Below, one piece after another: positions 36,060-46,760 of a DNA stretch of 64,000 bases (positions are counted from its first letter, which is position 1; each line of letters starts with the position of its first letter). The DNA is from Hofstenia miamia (taxonomy: Eukaryota; Xenacoelomorpha; Acoela; Hofsteniidae). The translations under genes were made by a program, and so were the position numbers. The stretch covers positions 455,743-519,742 of the forward strand of contig CABFPE010000316.1 in NCBI GenBank assembly GCA_900660155.1, read 5' to 3'. The notes beneath the pieces are model-generated. The model saw nothing but the letters and a program-made list of their open reading frames with translations, did not search any database and was not told the origin of the DNA.

Positions 36060-37884
36060 AGGAAATTGGAACACAAACAAAACTAAAATGTGGAGAAGGA
36101 TAAACAGAAATATTATTTAACATTGCATCAGTAGATATTGAAGAAAAATTGGTGGAATTGGGGAAAGTTGACCAGATAAATAATTTATAAAATTTGTTCT
36201 CCCAATCAATTTTTTCAACGAACAGTATTTTTCACTTTCAATTTGAAAGAAAATGCAAATTTTACTATGAGCAGCAGAACCATCTTTTAAATAACGCACA
36301 CAATGATTGCTAGAATGCTTACGATATTGATAGGAAAGTGAATGCAGTAATAGCCCATTAAATTCTTCTTTTGTTGAGTACACTATTTCAGTAAAAATTT
36401 CTGAAAAACCCAGGCTTTCAATTTGATTTATATATTCCTCTTTTACCTTAGTCTTAGAAATTCAATAATTGTTTATATCAGAACTATTAATTCAAGATAA
36501 TTTAACCTTTTGGGCGACAGAAATGTACGTTTTCAAGTGGAAATTTCCACTTTCGTAACAAAAAGCAAATGTTGACGAGAGACAACCAAACTTATTTACT
36601 TGCAATGTTAAATGACGCAGAGTGCAAATTAAATAATAAGGCATTGTCATCAAAAAGTGTAGATAAAAGACAGAGAAATCCGTCTATAGCGCATTTCACA
36701 TTTTGTACTTCTGCAGAAAACTGAGATTTCAATGAATTTCAAAGAATTCGAAGGAAAAAGTAGCATGAAGTGCAAAAAGTAATTAATTAGAGTATTAAAT
36801 AGAAATATTGCTCCAACATCAATTAAAAATAATCTAAGCTCAGAAGCCTTCCAATGATAAACTTACTTAAAAGAACGGATTTTTCGCGAAATATCTGAGG
36901 GGTAATAGCAACATTTACTAGTATTTTCGAAATCCTTAATGCGTTCACTACAAAAAATGCTTTCCTTAAACTTAAAAGTAAATTCTTTGTCACCCCTAAT
37001 AAAACTTGATGTAAATAGTTTATAGGAATTTGTTTAGGAATTTTAATTAACGGTCTGAGAATAGATCGTTCTTTTACACCATAAATAACTCTTCCTGTTC
37101 TTTCAGTATCATCTGCAAACTGATCATTTTGATCGCAATTCCTATTTATCATTGTCTCCTCAGGAGAATACAAATTTCTATGGTCTTGAGCAAAGCACAA
37201 TAGAGAGCCGTATTTGTAATACTGGCACGTACAACCATATAAACTATACGCAAAAACCTTTTACAATTAATATTTGGATTAACCGAAGTGCCTTTTTCCA
37301 ATATCAGCATTTGCCCAATAAAGTTTTGTAAAAAATCATGCCAATTAGTCTTATAGATGTCCCGATCCAAATTGCAGCTAAAATTAAATTAGTTAAAGCA
37401 GAACGCACTTTTGGGGGCAAATTAGCAATACTTAGCCACAGTGGTCAAACTGATAAATTTTTTGATCCAAGAATAAGAACACCGTCCGTATTGAAATTAA
37501 TAAAAATTGTATTTTGGAATCCAATTGATATACTAGGAAGAGATAAATCTGTTTCAGAAAATTGAACTTTTGAGTGTCTCTCAACAATCCTTTTAATTTG
37601 GGGATCGATTTCAAGGGTATAAAATTCTCCATTTGAGGTGGTATGATGTGTAGCAATATTTACTAAAGTGTTATTCCAGGATGACTTTAACCCTTTAGCG
37701 TCCGTTACTAAATATTCGGAGTATCCCCAGACGCCGTAAAAAATGAAAAAAAATCATTTTTTTTCTAATCATGTGAAATTGATGATATATTACAAAACAT
37801 TACATTATATGTAATTTGAAGCATAAATAACATCAATTGACATGTTTGGGAGTCCACAGGTGATAATTATTATTACAGAGGTCA

Positions 37885-38529
37885 TCAGGGTTGATCCTGG
37901 TGCCAGGTCTTAAAACAAGCCACACACAGGGGTGGCTTGCCTGGACAACCTGAACAGACATAATGCGTGTTGCTGCGCTTATCGTGCTTGAGGCACTCAT
38001 GGCATCTCTTTCTTGGCCTTTCCACTTTGTCTGTAGAAGGCAGGCGCTCAGGGATGTCAGCTTGCTGTGGAGGAGGCTTTGAAAGGCGCAGTTGTCGACC
38101 ACGCCCAGGCTCTGATTCCACTTCGGTGAAATGGATAATGGCCTTCTTGGTGAAGTCTTCAAACTTCATTGTGTTGTTTCTTTCCCTTTTATAGAGCACA
38201 TACGCATTCAAAACTAGTCTTTGCATGTAATGTAATCCAATTTTTTTGAACCAGACCTGCGACCTGCGGACAATGGACAATCTTGAAAGGTGCTGGTCGG
38301 TCAGGTCTACACCACCCATACTAGTGTTGTATTTTTGAATTGAACGTGGCTTCTGATATTCCACTTCACCTTGGTCTTTCACGAATCGTCTCTTAGTAAC
38401 AGAAGAAGAATCATCACAGGTGGTCAAAAGGAAAACTTCCTTTCTGTCTTGGAACTTGACAGCCAGTACAGGGCCTTTACTCATATAGCAGATCCCATTA
38501 TTCTGTAGTCGATGTGTCTGCAATTCCAA
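37885..38529 (-). CDS. piggyBac transposase, C-terminal part
   Basis: 214 codons open. RSIQKYNTSMGGVDLTDQ contains the catalytic Asp of the piggyBac DDD triad (GGVD). VWFKKIGLHYMQRLVLNAYV is the following RNase H-like helix block. The C-terminal cysteine-rich domain CHECLKHDKR...YVCSGCPGKPPLCVACFKTWH has the C5HC2-type spacing used for binding the element ends. The first two catalytic Asp residues are lost with the N-terminal part. This reading frame itself has no stop or shift, suggesting recent deletion. Confidence 0.88.
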   Translation of the reverse strand: MELQTHRLQNNGICYMSKGPVLAVKFQDRKEVFLLTTCDDSSSVTKRRFVKDQGEVEYQKPRSIQKYNTSMGGVDLTDQHLSRLSIVRRSQVWFKKIGLHYMQRLVLNAYVLYKRERNNTMKFEDFTKKAIIHFTEVESEPGRGRQLRLSKPPPQQADIPERLPSTDKVERPRKRCHECLKHDKRSNTHYVCSGCPGKPPLCVACFKTWHQDQP

Positions 38530-38667
38530 TGGGATAACGCGGTTCTCTTACTACCAAACACCCAAATTGAATCGAAGAAGTTTGCACAAATAGCCGAACA
38601 TTGATTTATATGTGTTTCCCTGCCGCCGTAGTGTTTCTAGAATGCAATAATTAACATTATAGTAATG

Positions 38668-38713
38668 ACTCATATGTGAGTCATGGTGATATGGGCTTGA
38701 CTCACATATGAGT
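38668..38713. repeat. Subterminal inverted repeat of piggyBac
   Basis: ACTCATATGTGAGTCA and its exact reverse complement, 14 bases apart. Confidence 0.9.
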
Positions 38714-39170
38714 ATTGGCATCTAAAGGGTTAAATCTAAAAATGATGAGCAAACGTTTACAATGATGAAATATCTGAAGTCAATCCTAAAATATCACCCA
38801 CACAGATATCTGAAAGGCGATGTTTTGAGGCAATTTCACTAAATTTAGAAATAAATTTAGAAAAACTATAAAGACTTCTAAAATACAATGGAACTTCCTC
38901 ATCGTCACTACTTTCATCAATTGTAGTACATGAAGTACTTGTTGATGACAATTGAAATGGAATTAGAATTAATGCACATATAGGAACGACATTTTGTATG
39001 CTGTCTGTACTCATATCAACACCAAAGACAGATGAAATACTTATATTTAATGAATCCTTACTGTTGGAAGTAGCTGCTGAGGATGAAGAACAGTCATAAG
39101 ATGAACTAGATTGATTATTGTAGGATTAAATTCTTTTCCTTTTACGATATCTTTGCTTTGGCATTATAAA

Positions 39171-40244
39171 ATGAATGCTATAATAATAAAATGTGTATAA
39201 GATCACTAATTTAGAAATTCAATAAATTATAATTGAATGTATGACATTTTTTTGAAGAAATTAATTCAGACATTTCTACTTTTATAAAACAAATACCACA
39301 AATTTTCCTTAGAAAACGTATAGTACTGCTTGTCATTAATCAGATAATGCCAATTCTTATACTTATGCACACAAGTTTAAAATACGAAATTTAAAATACA
39401 GTTTCTGAATTTTGTTGATTTGCAAAACCTAGAATGAAAAGTTCGTGAAATGCATAACTTATAAATTAAGCTTTAACAAATCGCAAGTACAACTATTAGA
39501 TAAGCAATGCCTTGCTATGAGTTTCAACGAAAAAAGTTTCAGACAAAAAACTTCAGCAAAAAAATTTTTGGACAGATTTTCAGACTGGAAAGGTTGGCAG
39601 AAAAGAAAAAAAATACACAAAGGTGTAAATTATATAAATAAAAAAAAATATTGAGTATAAATAGAAATAAAAAAAGACTATAAACCAACAGCATAACATC
39701 TTAAATAAACTAATAGAAACAAATACTGTATTAAGATATCCATAGTTCTTAGTTGAAGATCATCAAAAGAATCTTCAGAGGGTAACTCTATAATCAATGC
39801 TTTTTTAATTCTTCCTATTTCAAATCTTTATATTATCATATCACAAGAGTTTCTCTCATGATCATACAATCCTAAGCAGATCTGGAAATGGGTCAAACTT
39901 CTTGAACCCGAACCAGTCCGAACCGTCTTCCTAAATTTGACCCATCAGGATCCTATTTCTCATTTGTTTTCATTGAAATAATTTCTTCTTTCGGACAAAT
40001 TGTTTTCCGAAGCTTTTCGTGATTAAAATTTATTTCTAATGACACGTCAAAATATATTTCACCACTCAGCTATTAATTTTCAATAAAAATATTTTACTTT
40101 TCAGATTATATTCATAATTAGAAAGTAACAACAGCAATATTGTTCTATCATCACATTCCCACGTTTTAACTCAACGTCTGGTAAAAGACAATTCTAAATG
40201 TTTTATTGAGAATTTCAAAACACATTGTAAAAAATTTGTAAAAG
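39171..40244. other. Non-coding stretch before a gap
   Basis: A 69-codon basic ORF (39445-39654, +) is not recognised. Around 39905-39955 GAACC repeats (CCCGAACC, GTCCGAACCG) form a less AT-rich patch. No gene supported. Confidence 0.4.
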
Positions 40245-41244
40245 NNNNNNNNNNNNNNNNNNNNNNNNNNNNNNNNNNNNNNNNNNNNNNNNNNNNNNNN
40301 NNNNNNNNNNNNNNNNNNNNNNNNNNNNNNNNNNNNNNNNNNNNNNNNNNNNNNNNNNNNNNNNNNNNNNNNNNNNNNNNNNNNNNNNNNNNNNNNNNNN
40401 NNNNNNNNNNNNNNNNNNNNNNNNNNNNNNNNNNNNNNNNNNNNNNNNNNNNNNNNNNNNNNNNNNNNNNNNNNNNNNNNNNNNNNNNNNNNNNNNNNNN
40501 NNNNNNNNNNNNNNNNNNNNNNNNNNNNNNNNNNNNNNNNNNNNNNNNNNNNNNNNNNNNNNNNNNNNNNNNNNNNNNNNNNNNNNNNNNNNNNNNNNNN
40601 NNNNNNNNNNNNNNNNNNNNNNNNNNNNNNNNNNNNNNNNNNNNNNNNNNNNNNNNNNNNNNNNNNNNNNNNNNNNNNNNNNNNNNNNNNNNNNNNNNNN
40701 NNNNNNNNNNNNNNNNNNNNNNNNNNNNNNNNNNNNNNNNNNNNNNNNNNNNNNNNNNNNNNNNNNNNNNNNNNNNNNNNNNNNNNNNNNNNNNNNNNNN
40801 NNNNNNNNNNNNNNNNNNNNNNNNNNNNNNNNNNNNNNNNNNNNNNNNNNNNNNNNNNNNNNNNNNNNNNNNNNNNNNNNNNNNNNNNNNNNNNNNNNNN
40901 NNNNNNNNNNNNNNNNNNNNNNNNNNNNNNNNNNNNNNNNNNNNNNNNNNNNNNNNNNNNNNNNNNNNNNNNNNNNNNNNNNNNNNNNNNNNNNNNNNNN
41001 NNNNNNNNNNNNNNNNNNNNNNNNNNNNNNNNNNNNNNNNNNNNNNNNNNNNNNNNNNNNNNNNNNNNNNNNNNNNNNNNNNNNNNNNNNNNNNNNNNNN
41101 NNNNNNNNNNNNNNNNNNNNNNNNNNNNNNNNNNNNNNNNNNNNNNNNNNNNNNNNNNNNNNNNNNNNNNNNNNNNNNNNNNNNNNNNNNNNNNNNNNNN
41201 NNNNNNNNNNNNNNNNNNNNNNNNNNNNNNNNNNNNNNNNNNNN
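40245..41244. other. Assembly gap, 1000 N, ending in a TA microsatellite
   Basis: Exactly 1000 N; sequence resumes with (AT)n, which probably caused the break. Confidence 0.95.
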
Positions 41245-42419
41245 ATATATATATATATTTGTCATTGGCGGGTACAGGTACTAACTGATTTTTCCCACCC
41301 ATACAATAAGTACGTGCTGGTGCGCTTAATTATTATCAAATAGATGTGGGCCTCCTATTGTGCAATTGTGCAATCCTGCGCAAAAATTTCTATGCATTAT
41401 GCAATTTGTGAAGTTGCGTTTTTTCGATTGAACACCAACCCTGATATTATGCCATTTAGAAACCGTATGAGGCCTATGACCCTGTAGAAACTATCTATCT
41501 GCAAAAAGGTTCATCATGCACTTACAGGCAATCTGATTAATAAGACATAACTTTATCAACATTAAGTGTCACTACCACATCAAAGACACTTAAATGCAGT
41601 TTCTTTTTTGTGACACACTTTGTTTGTCTTGATTTAGTTTTACTCATCAGTTGGCTAAGCTGTCTAAGTTTTCCTATGGCTGGCTGACCTAAAATATGTT
41701 GGCGGCAGTGGTTCAGCAATGATTTATCATAAATATATTTTTGCTTAAGGAACATTTTTAAATGCTTTTGGAAGGATTATATTTTTTCAATGACTCATTT
41801 TTTTAAGTATCGAATTCCAGGTTTGAAGGGTGGCATTAATGAAGGATTTCCTTAAATAATGTTCTTATATTTCCACATTTGAAAAGCTTTGATCTTGAAT
41901 TCTGTTTATGAGTATTTCCTGGTATTGTAATCATATTATAAGATGGTAGGTTTTTATTAGCTTAAAGAATGTCAGCAGCATATTCAATATGACGAGTTGT
42001 TTTCCAAATGGAATCCTCCTAGAAATATTTAAATTTAAAGAATTAAGAAACTTCCATTTTCCTAAAATTCCTCTATCAGAACTTAGTAAAACAATTTGTA
42101 AGTCGACATTGCAATTTAAGTTTTCTACCTTATAAAGTATGAGAAGTTATTGTACAAAATCTAAATCTAGACTTTAATAAATCTTCAGATCCAACTCATT
42201 TACCTTTCTTTATAATTAAGATTTTTTTTCATACACTTGGTGACCACCTATCATTTGCATTTAATCAATGCATAGTTGAAAACAAATTTCAGGAGATAAT
42301 AAAAATGTCAGATATAACATCTTTATATAAAAATGGAGTTCCTCTTATTACAAAAAATTATAGGCAATCTCAATAACACAACCTTTTACTAAATTATTTT
42401 AAAAAATACTGCACATACA
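41245..42419. other. Non-coding stretch
   Basis: Short ORFs only (for example 41537-41755, minus), none recognised. Confidence 0.5.
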
Positions 42420-42671
42420 GAGAAACATAGTCTCTAATGTGATTAAGTAGTTATGAATGAAATCTTGAAATCCCTACAGTTTTAGGTATGTATATATTCA
42501 GCATGCTACATATTTTGAAAATTACCATTTTTGCTTCTTAGAGCTCTAAATGAAATCAAATTAATATAGATATTTTATGCATACAATTTTAATACGAGAA
42601 ATATTTAATTTTTTCAATAGCATTAATGCTAACAATGCATATATGTGTCTTAGTAAAGTTTCTAAATCATG
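42420..42671 (-). repeat. Inverted repeat A (partner of B 48321-48617 and C 48761-48994)
   Basis: The outer edge reads GAGAAACATAGTCTCTAATG and the inner edge ends CTAAATCATG. The reverse complement matches repeat C almost base for base over some 230 bp (blocks ATATATGCATTGTTAGC, GTATGCATAAAATATCTATA, GAGCTCTAAGAAGCAAAAAT, GTAGCATGCTGAATATATAC). It faces C and B across 6 kb, as terminal inverted repeats would. Confidence 0.9.
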
Positions 42672-42683
42672 AAAGTTAAAAAA

Positions 42684-42983
42684 TTAAAAATGCCAGTACT
42701 TTTGGTGATAGTATTTTTCTGGATTCAAGTCAAATATATCATTGAAATTAGCACTTTTTGTTACAAAATAACACCATGCATTTAGCTTAAAATGGTGAAA
42801 GTAAAATAACATTTGAAACAATATATTCTCAGCGTCTAAGTATTTTATTCTTCTGGCAAATTTTTTCTTACTGATAAATTTGAGCAGAATATTTTTAGTG
42901 CTAATATGCTTACTTACATCAATGATTATACAATTATTGACAAGTTTCAGTGACTTGAATAAATAGTTTATAAGTGTATACAT
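42684..42983 (-). CDS. Unrecognised 99-residue ORF next to repeat A
   Basis: Starts MYTLINYLFKSLKLVNNCII and ends 12 bp inside repeat A's inner edge. Rich in Lys, Phe and Asn. It lies in the same direction as, and just downstream of, the Tudor-like gene fossil, so it may be a later exon or part of that gene. No domain recognised. Confidence 0.35.
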   Translation of the reverse strand: MYTLINYLFKSLKLVNNCIIIDVSKHISTKNILLKFISKKKFARRIKYLDAENILFQMLFYFHHFKLNAWCYFVTKSANFNDIFDLNPEKYYHQKYWHF

Positions 42984-43386
42984 GTCACAATTTAATAACT
43001 AAAAAAATTTTATTTATAGAATATCAAGTGTTTGTATGTTGAAAAGAGAAAATGTTGACTACAAAATTTTGAAATGCAATCCAATCAATGCAATACAAAC
43101 CCAGTCTTATAGAAACAAAAATTAGTTCTTCTTAAGAGGACAGTGTAATTGTCTTATTCTCAAATTGACATATTCAGCTGTGTTACTCTGATCAATTTCA
43201 CAGCTAAATGTTTTTTCAACATAATATGCAAATGCGTTTGGGAACAAAGGCATTTTACATCCTCAAAAGTATTTTTTTTGTCCAAAAAAAATTAAACTGA
43301 ATAAGATCAGATTTCTCAAAACTATGTAAAATTAAATTCCAGAGGAAATTAATCGGCTTTCTACATTTTGATGCCTCAATTAATTG

Positions 43387-45148
43387 TCATTCTATAACTA
43401 ATTCAAAATTTGTATCCTTTGCAATCCAAACATTGCCAGAGTTAACTATTGAAAATGTCTCCTTGTAAAAGTCACAATGTAGATTTTTATATAGGACGTG
43501 TTCTCTGTGTATGTGTTTAGAAACACTCGGACCATCTAGAGAAGTATCATTTTGCTCATCTAATGTGAACAATTCAAGAACTTTTTCATAATGAACAAGT
43601 AATTCATTGATTTTTTGTGACATACTATCCATCCTCTTATTAACGTCTGTAAGACTGTCATCAACTGTTTTTATTATCAAAGCCTTTGATTCATTAAACT
43701 TTTAATCAAAATATTCTGTCATTGGCAGGTAATTATCCGTTTGCGAGGATGTGGAATTTGTGTTTGCAGTCGTTGTATGTGAAGAAAAATCTACAAAAGT
43801 AGCTGTTTCCAAATTCGGTTCTTAAACAGTGAAAAGTTTTGGTCTAATAGTTCCATACCATAGCTTTTTCCCATCGTTCCAAGCAACCCTTGATCCTTTG
43901 CAAATGTTCCTCCCTCCACAAAAACCAGTGGCGTGCAGTGCACATATTAATGGGGGAAGCGGAATATGATATAATTATAAAATTTATATGTTTGTATTGC
44001 ATATGTTTCATATAACTTAATTTCAAGCATATAAATCATTATCTAAAAAATTTACCACATAATATAAATACAATATTTTATTTCCAGAAACAATTAGCAA
44101 TGCTCACAATGCAATTGACGTTATGTCGCTCAATTATCTTGAAGATCATATTAGTAGTGTGAAAAATTTATAAGAAAAATCTTGACAAAATGACGAATTG
44201 AATCAGTGTATTACAGTTTATTACAAATGGTCAGTTTTAAAGATTTTGAAACTGATCAATATAGGTTAGCCAAATATAAAAATTTACATCTGAATTTACT
44301 AAATTTACTGTATTTATTTCAACATTTATTTATTTCTATTTTAATGTTATTTCTATACATCCATTTATGTAAATTAGTGAAATTTTCTTATGATTGTTAA
44401 GTAAAAAATCTAATTTTGTATGTTACACTTTGATTGTGATCAATTATAAGTGATTTGGAGGCTAAATTGCCGTTCTAGTTTAAAATTGTCGCATCGACAA
44501 TATAAATCATTGAACAATCCCGCGGTAAGATTTCCGCGGTCCTCTCGTAGTATTTTCGAATGTTGATTGGTTGGAGATTTTGTCAATTACGTTAACAGTG
44601 TGATAAAGGAAGCGGCAGCCAGTTGCGCGGACTGTTTTCAGTTGTAATTGCGAAACATTGATTTTTATCAATACCAATTATCACAATTAAGGCACAATCG
44701 AGCAATTATGACAACGCAAATTTAAGTAATCGGATTTGATTGTTATTGCTGTTCATAATATTAAATCAATTATTACAAAACTCACATAGTTCAATTGTTC
44801 AACAAGAAAAGACCTACCCAAAATTTTACACTAATTTAAATGATGAAAATGAACAGTAATTAGTTTAATGTTTAGAATTTAAGAAAAAGAAATTTAAAAG
44901 AATTGGAAACTTATAAATATGTTGTGTAAGCATAAATATTTTTTCTTCATTTGTTCAAATAAATTTCAATGGGCAAGCAGCGCTTACCTTGCTTACCCTT
45001 AATGCACGCCTCTGACAAAAACTAAGTGGCTAACTTCGACAAAAACAAAGCTTCCTTGACTTTTGTCCTCCCAGTTGACTAGCACATCAATTCCGTCATT
45101 AGTGAAATACACATTGCTTGCAGACTCAAATAATTTTACGTATGACAT
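43387..45148 (-). pseudogene. Unrecognised gene with Tudor-like motif, split by a hAT MITE
   Basis: The ATG at 45148 begins MSYVKLFESASNVYFTNDGI and leads to VLVNWEDKSQGSF; the frame is then cut by the MITE at 45014. On the other side, in another frame, KGSRVAWNDGKKLWYGTIRP follows, a G-x-V-A-W-x-DG-K-x-WY-x-x-I pattern as in Tudor, agenet and PWWP barrels. Then come a Ser/Thr-rich linker (SSHTTTANTNSTSSQTDN), a helical region (DVNKRMDSMSQKINELLVHY) and VWIAKDTNFELVIE at the end (43387). Two in-frame stops and one shift are visible. It is transcribed away from the DDE gene, from which its start is about 300 bp distant. I cannot name the family; BEN-domain or other chromatin-linked proteins share this layout in part. 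Confidence 0.55.
43926..45014. mobile_element. Non-autonomous hAT element, 1089 bp
   Basis: Perfect 8-bp target duplication ACAAAAAC (43918-43925 and 45015-45022). Ends are CAGTGGCGTGCA and, inverted, CAGAGGCGTGCA. Eight-bp duplications and CAG-GGCGTG ends are standard for hAT. No transposase is encoded; a 64-codon ORF inside (44206-44400) is not recognisable. It lies inside a coding region, which confirms the boundaries. The perfect duplication indicates a recent insertion. Confidence 0.95.
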
Positions 45149-45350
45149 ATTGCAATTGCAGTTGAGTAATGATTAAATTTGTAAGTATCATACTTGTTAG
45201 ATATCCTTAATATGTCAATCACAAGGGTTCTACTTTATTAACAAAGAACACCGAAAAATTTTGTTTGCTTAAATTTTTTTCCCATACCTGCAAATCAATA
45301 TTGATTATAGAACAACAAAAATGCTACTATGTGAATGTTGTGCAAATCTA

Positions 45351-46373
45351 ATGATAATTACCCGTTTGATCTTATAGTAATCGTCACGCCACGTGAAAAC
45401 TGTCAAAATTACTGAAGGTCCAATTGAGATAAGAAATTAGGTTATCATGGAATCAATTTATCGTAATACATTCCTTGCTATTGTATCAGTTAAACAAAAT
45501 AGAAATCATGTTTTGTAGTAGGCAAACACTCTATAGCATCATCATCATGAGTAGCAATGAAATAAATTTTGTAAAATATATTCCTTCAAGAAGAGGAAGG
45601 AAATCCATAAAGACATTTATCCTGAAATACTAACTACTCTTTATAAAAGTTTTCAATCAAATGCATGTGCCCATAAATTACAATAGACGGATTTTTGATT
45701 ATGCGGTGCATACAAGAATCAGTTAAGGGAGTGCATTTTGAAAAATCACCCAAATATCTCGAATATCAGCAGAGCTACTGTTAGTCGATTGTGCTTGCCA
45801 CCAAATAAAGCTCTTAATGCATCTAAAAGATATTAGAGTTTGCTAAATTTAAAAATGATCAATCCTTCTAATACAAAAACTGCAAACTCAAACACTGACT
45901 CTCATTTCTGTCGAGCCCAAATACAGTTAATTCATGAAAAGTGTTCAGATTTCTCAGAGGACGTTTTTCTGATTTCTGCTGATGACAAAGCAAAAATTAA
46001 ATTGGGAAATTTACCATTAGTTCACAGAATGACAAAATCTAACAAAACTTATGATATTGAAAACAAACCGAAAACTAGTGATCATGATATTCCTTCAGGA
46101 TACCCATTTATCCCAAGTGGATATTTAGTTTTGGAAAATATGCAAAATGAAAAATACTACTTAGATGAAATGGGTCGCCCGCACATTTCCAAGCTCAGTG
46201 GAAAATCTTCTTATGTGTTTTTAAGAAACAATCTATATTTTAAATCATCAGCCAGAAATCATTCGTTTGATTTGTTTAGAATCTTAAAAGGGATTGACAA
46301 ACGCTGCGTTATATGCCTATGTGACAATGGTCCAGAATGGAAGAAGAATTCTATTAAAACTCAGATATATATG
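45351..46373 (+). repeat. First copy of a 1023-bp tandem duplication (DDE gene)
   Basis: The sequence starting ATGATAATTACCCGTTTGAT at 45351 starts again at 46374. The copies differ at roughly fifteen positions, so this is more than a repeated read; it is a real duplication or two alleles placed in tandem. The junction lies inside the DDE reading frame. Confidence 0.88.
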
Positions 46374-46400
46374 ATGATAATTACCCGTTTGATCTTATAG
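45840..46400 (+). pseudogene. DDE transposase-like gene, truncated first copy
   Basis: Open from LLNLKMINPSNTKTANSNTD to CLCDNGPEWKKNSIKTQIYM, where it runs into the start of the second copy and stops after eight unrelated codons. It has the first two acidic motifs but lacks the third. See the second copy for the family. Confidence 0.85.
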
Positions 46401-46760
46401 TAATCGTCACGCCACGTGAAAACTGTCAAAATTACTGAAGGTTCAATTGAGATAAGAAATTAGGTTATCATGGAATCAATTTATCGTAATACATTCCTTG
46501 CTATTGTATCAGTTAAACAAAATAGAAATCATGTTTTGTAGTAGGCAAACACTCTATAGCATCATCATCATGAGTAGCAATGAAATAAATTTTGTAAAAT
46601 ATATTCCTTCAAGAAGAGGAAGGAAATCCATAAAGACATTTATCCTGAAATACTAACTACTCTTTATAAAAGTTTTCAATCAAATGCATGTGCCCATAAA
46701 TTACAATAGACAGATTTCGGCTTTTGCGGTGCATACAAGAATCAGTTAAGGGAGTGCATT

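Larger units (their letters stand above)
37691..38729 (-). mobile_element. piggyBac deletion derivative at TTAA
   Basis: TTAA lies at 37687-37690 and 38730-38733. The ends are CCCTTTAG in inverted orientation (CCCTTTAGCGTCC... and CCCTTTAGATGCC...). A 16-bp perfect inverted repeat (38668-38683 and 38698-38713) lies just inside the right end, the usual subterminal position in this superfamily. Only the C-terminal third of the transposase is retained in 1039 bp, so the element has an internal deletion. Confidence 0.9.
36060..39170 (-). pseudogene. Transposase-domain gene fossil, interrupted by piggyBac
   Basis: Minus-strand pieces follow one known animal protein family annotated as transposase domain-containing: a basic start MPKQRYRKRKR (39163) with a Ser/Asp-rich N-terminus, then after the piggyBac insertion TIFINFNTDGV...GSKNLSV-PLWLSIANLPPK (37690-37330; family form iniDG-pl--Ss--sfWPi), WHDFLQNFIGQML, CAQDHRNLYS, ERSILRPLIKIPKQIP followed by INYLHQVLLGVTKNLLL (37200-36823; family form S-L--lp----pyDymHlv-LGv-kkLl), and YQYRKHSSNHCVRYLKDGS (36383-36117; family C-terminal block). 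Several stops and shifts occur. Stated family function is unknown; it derives from a DNA transposase. Confidence 0.7.

Noticed and set aside
40166-41302. Long minus-strand ORFs across the 40245-41244 gap
   Set aside because: Artefacts of the N run; the real edges have no coding signal.
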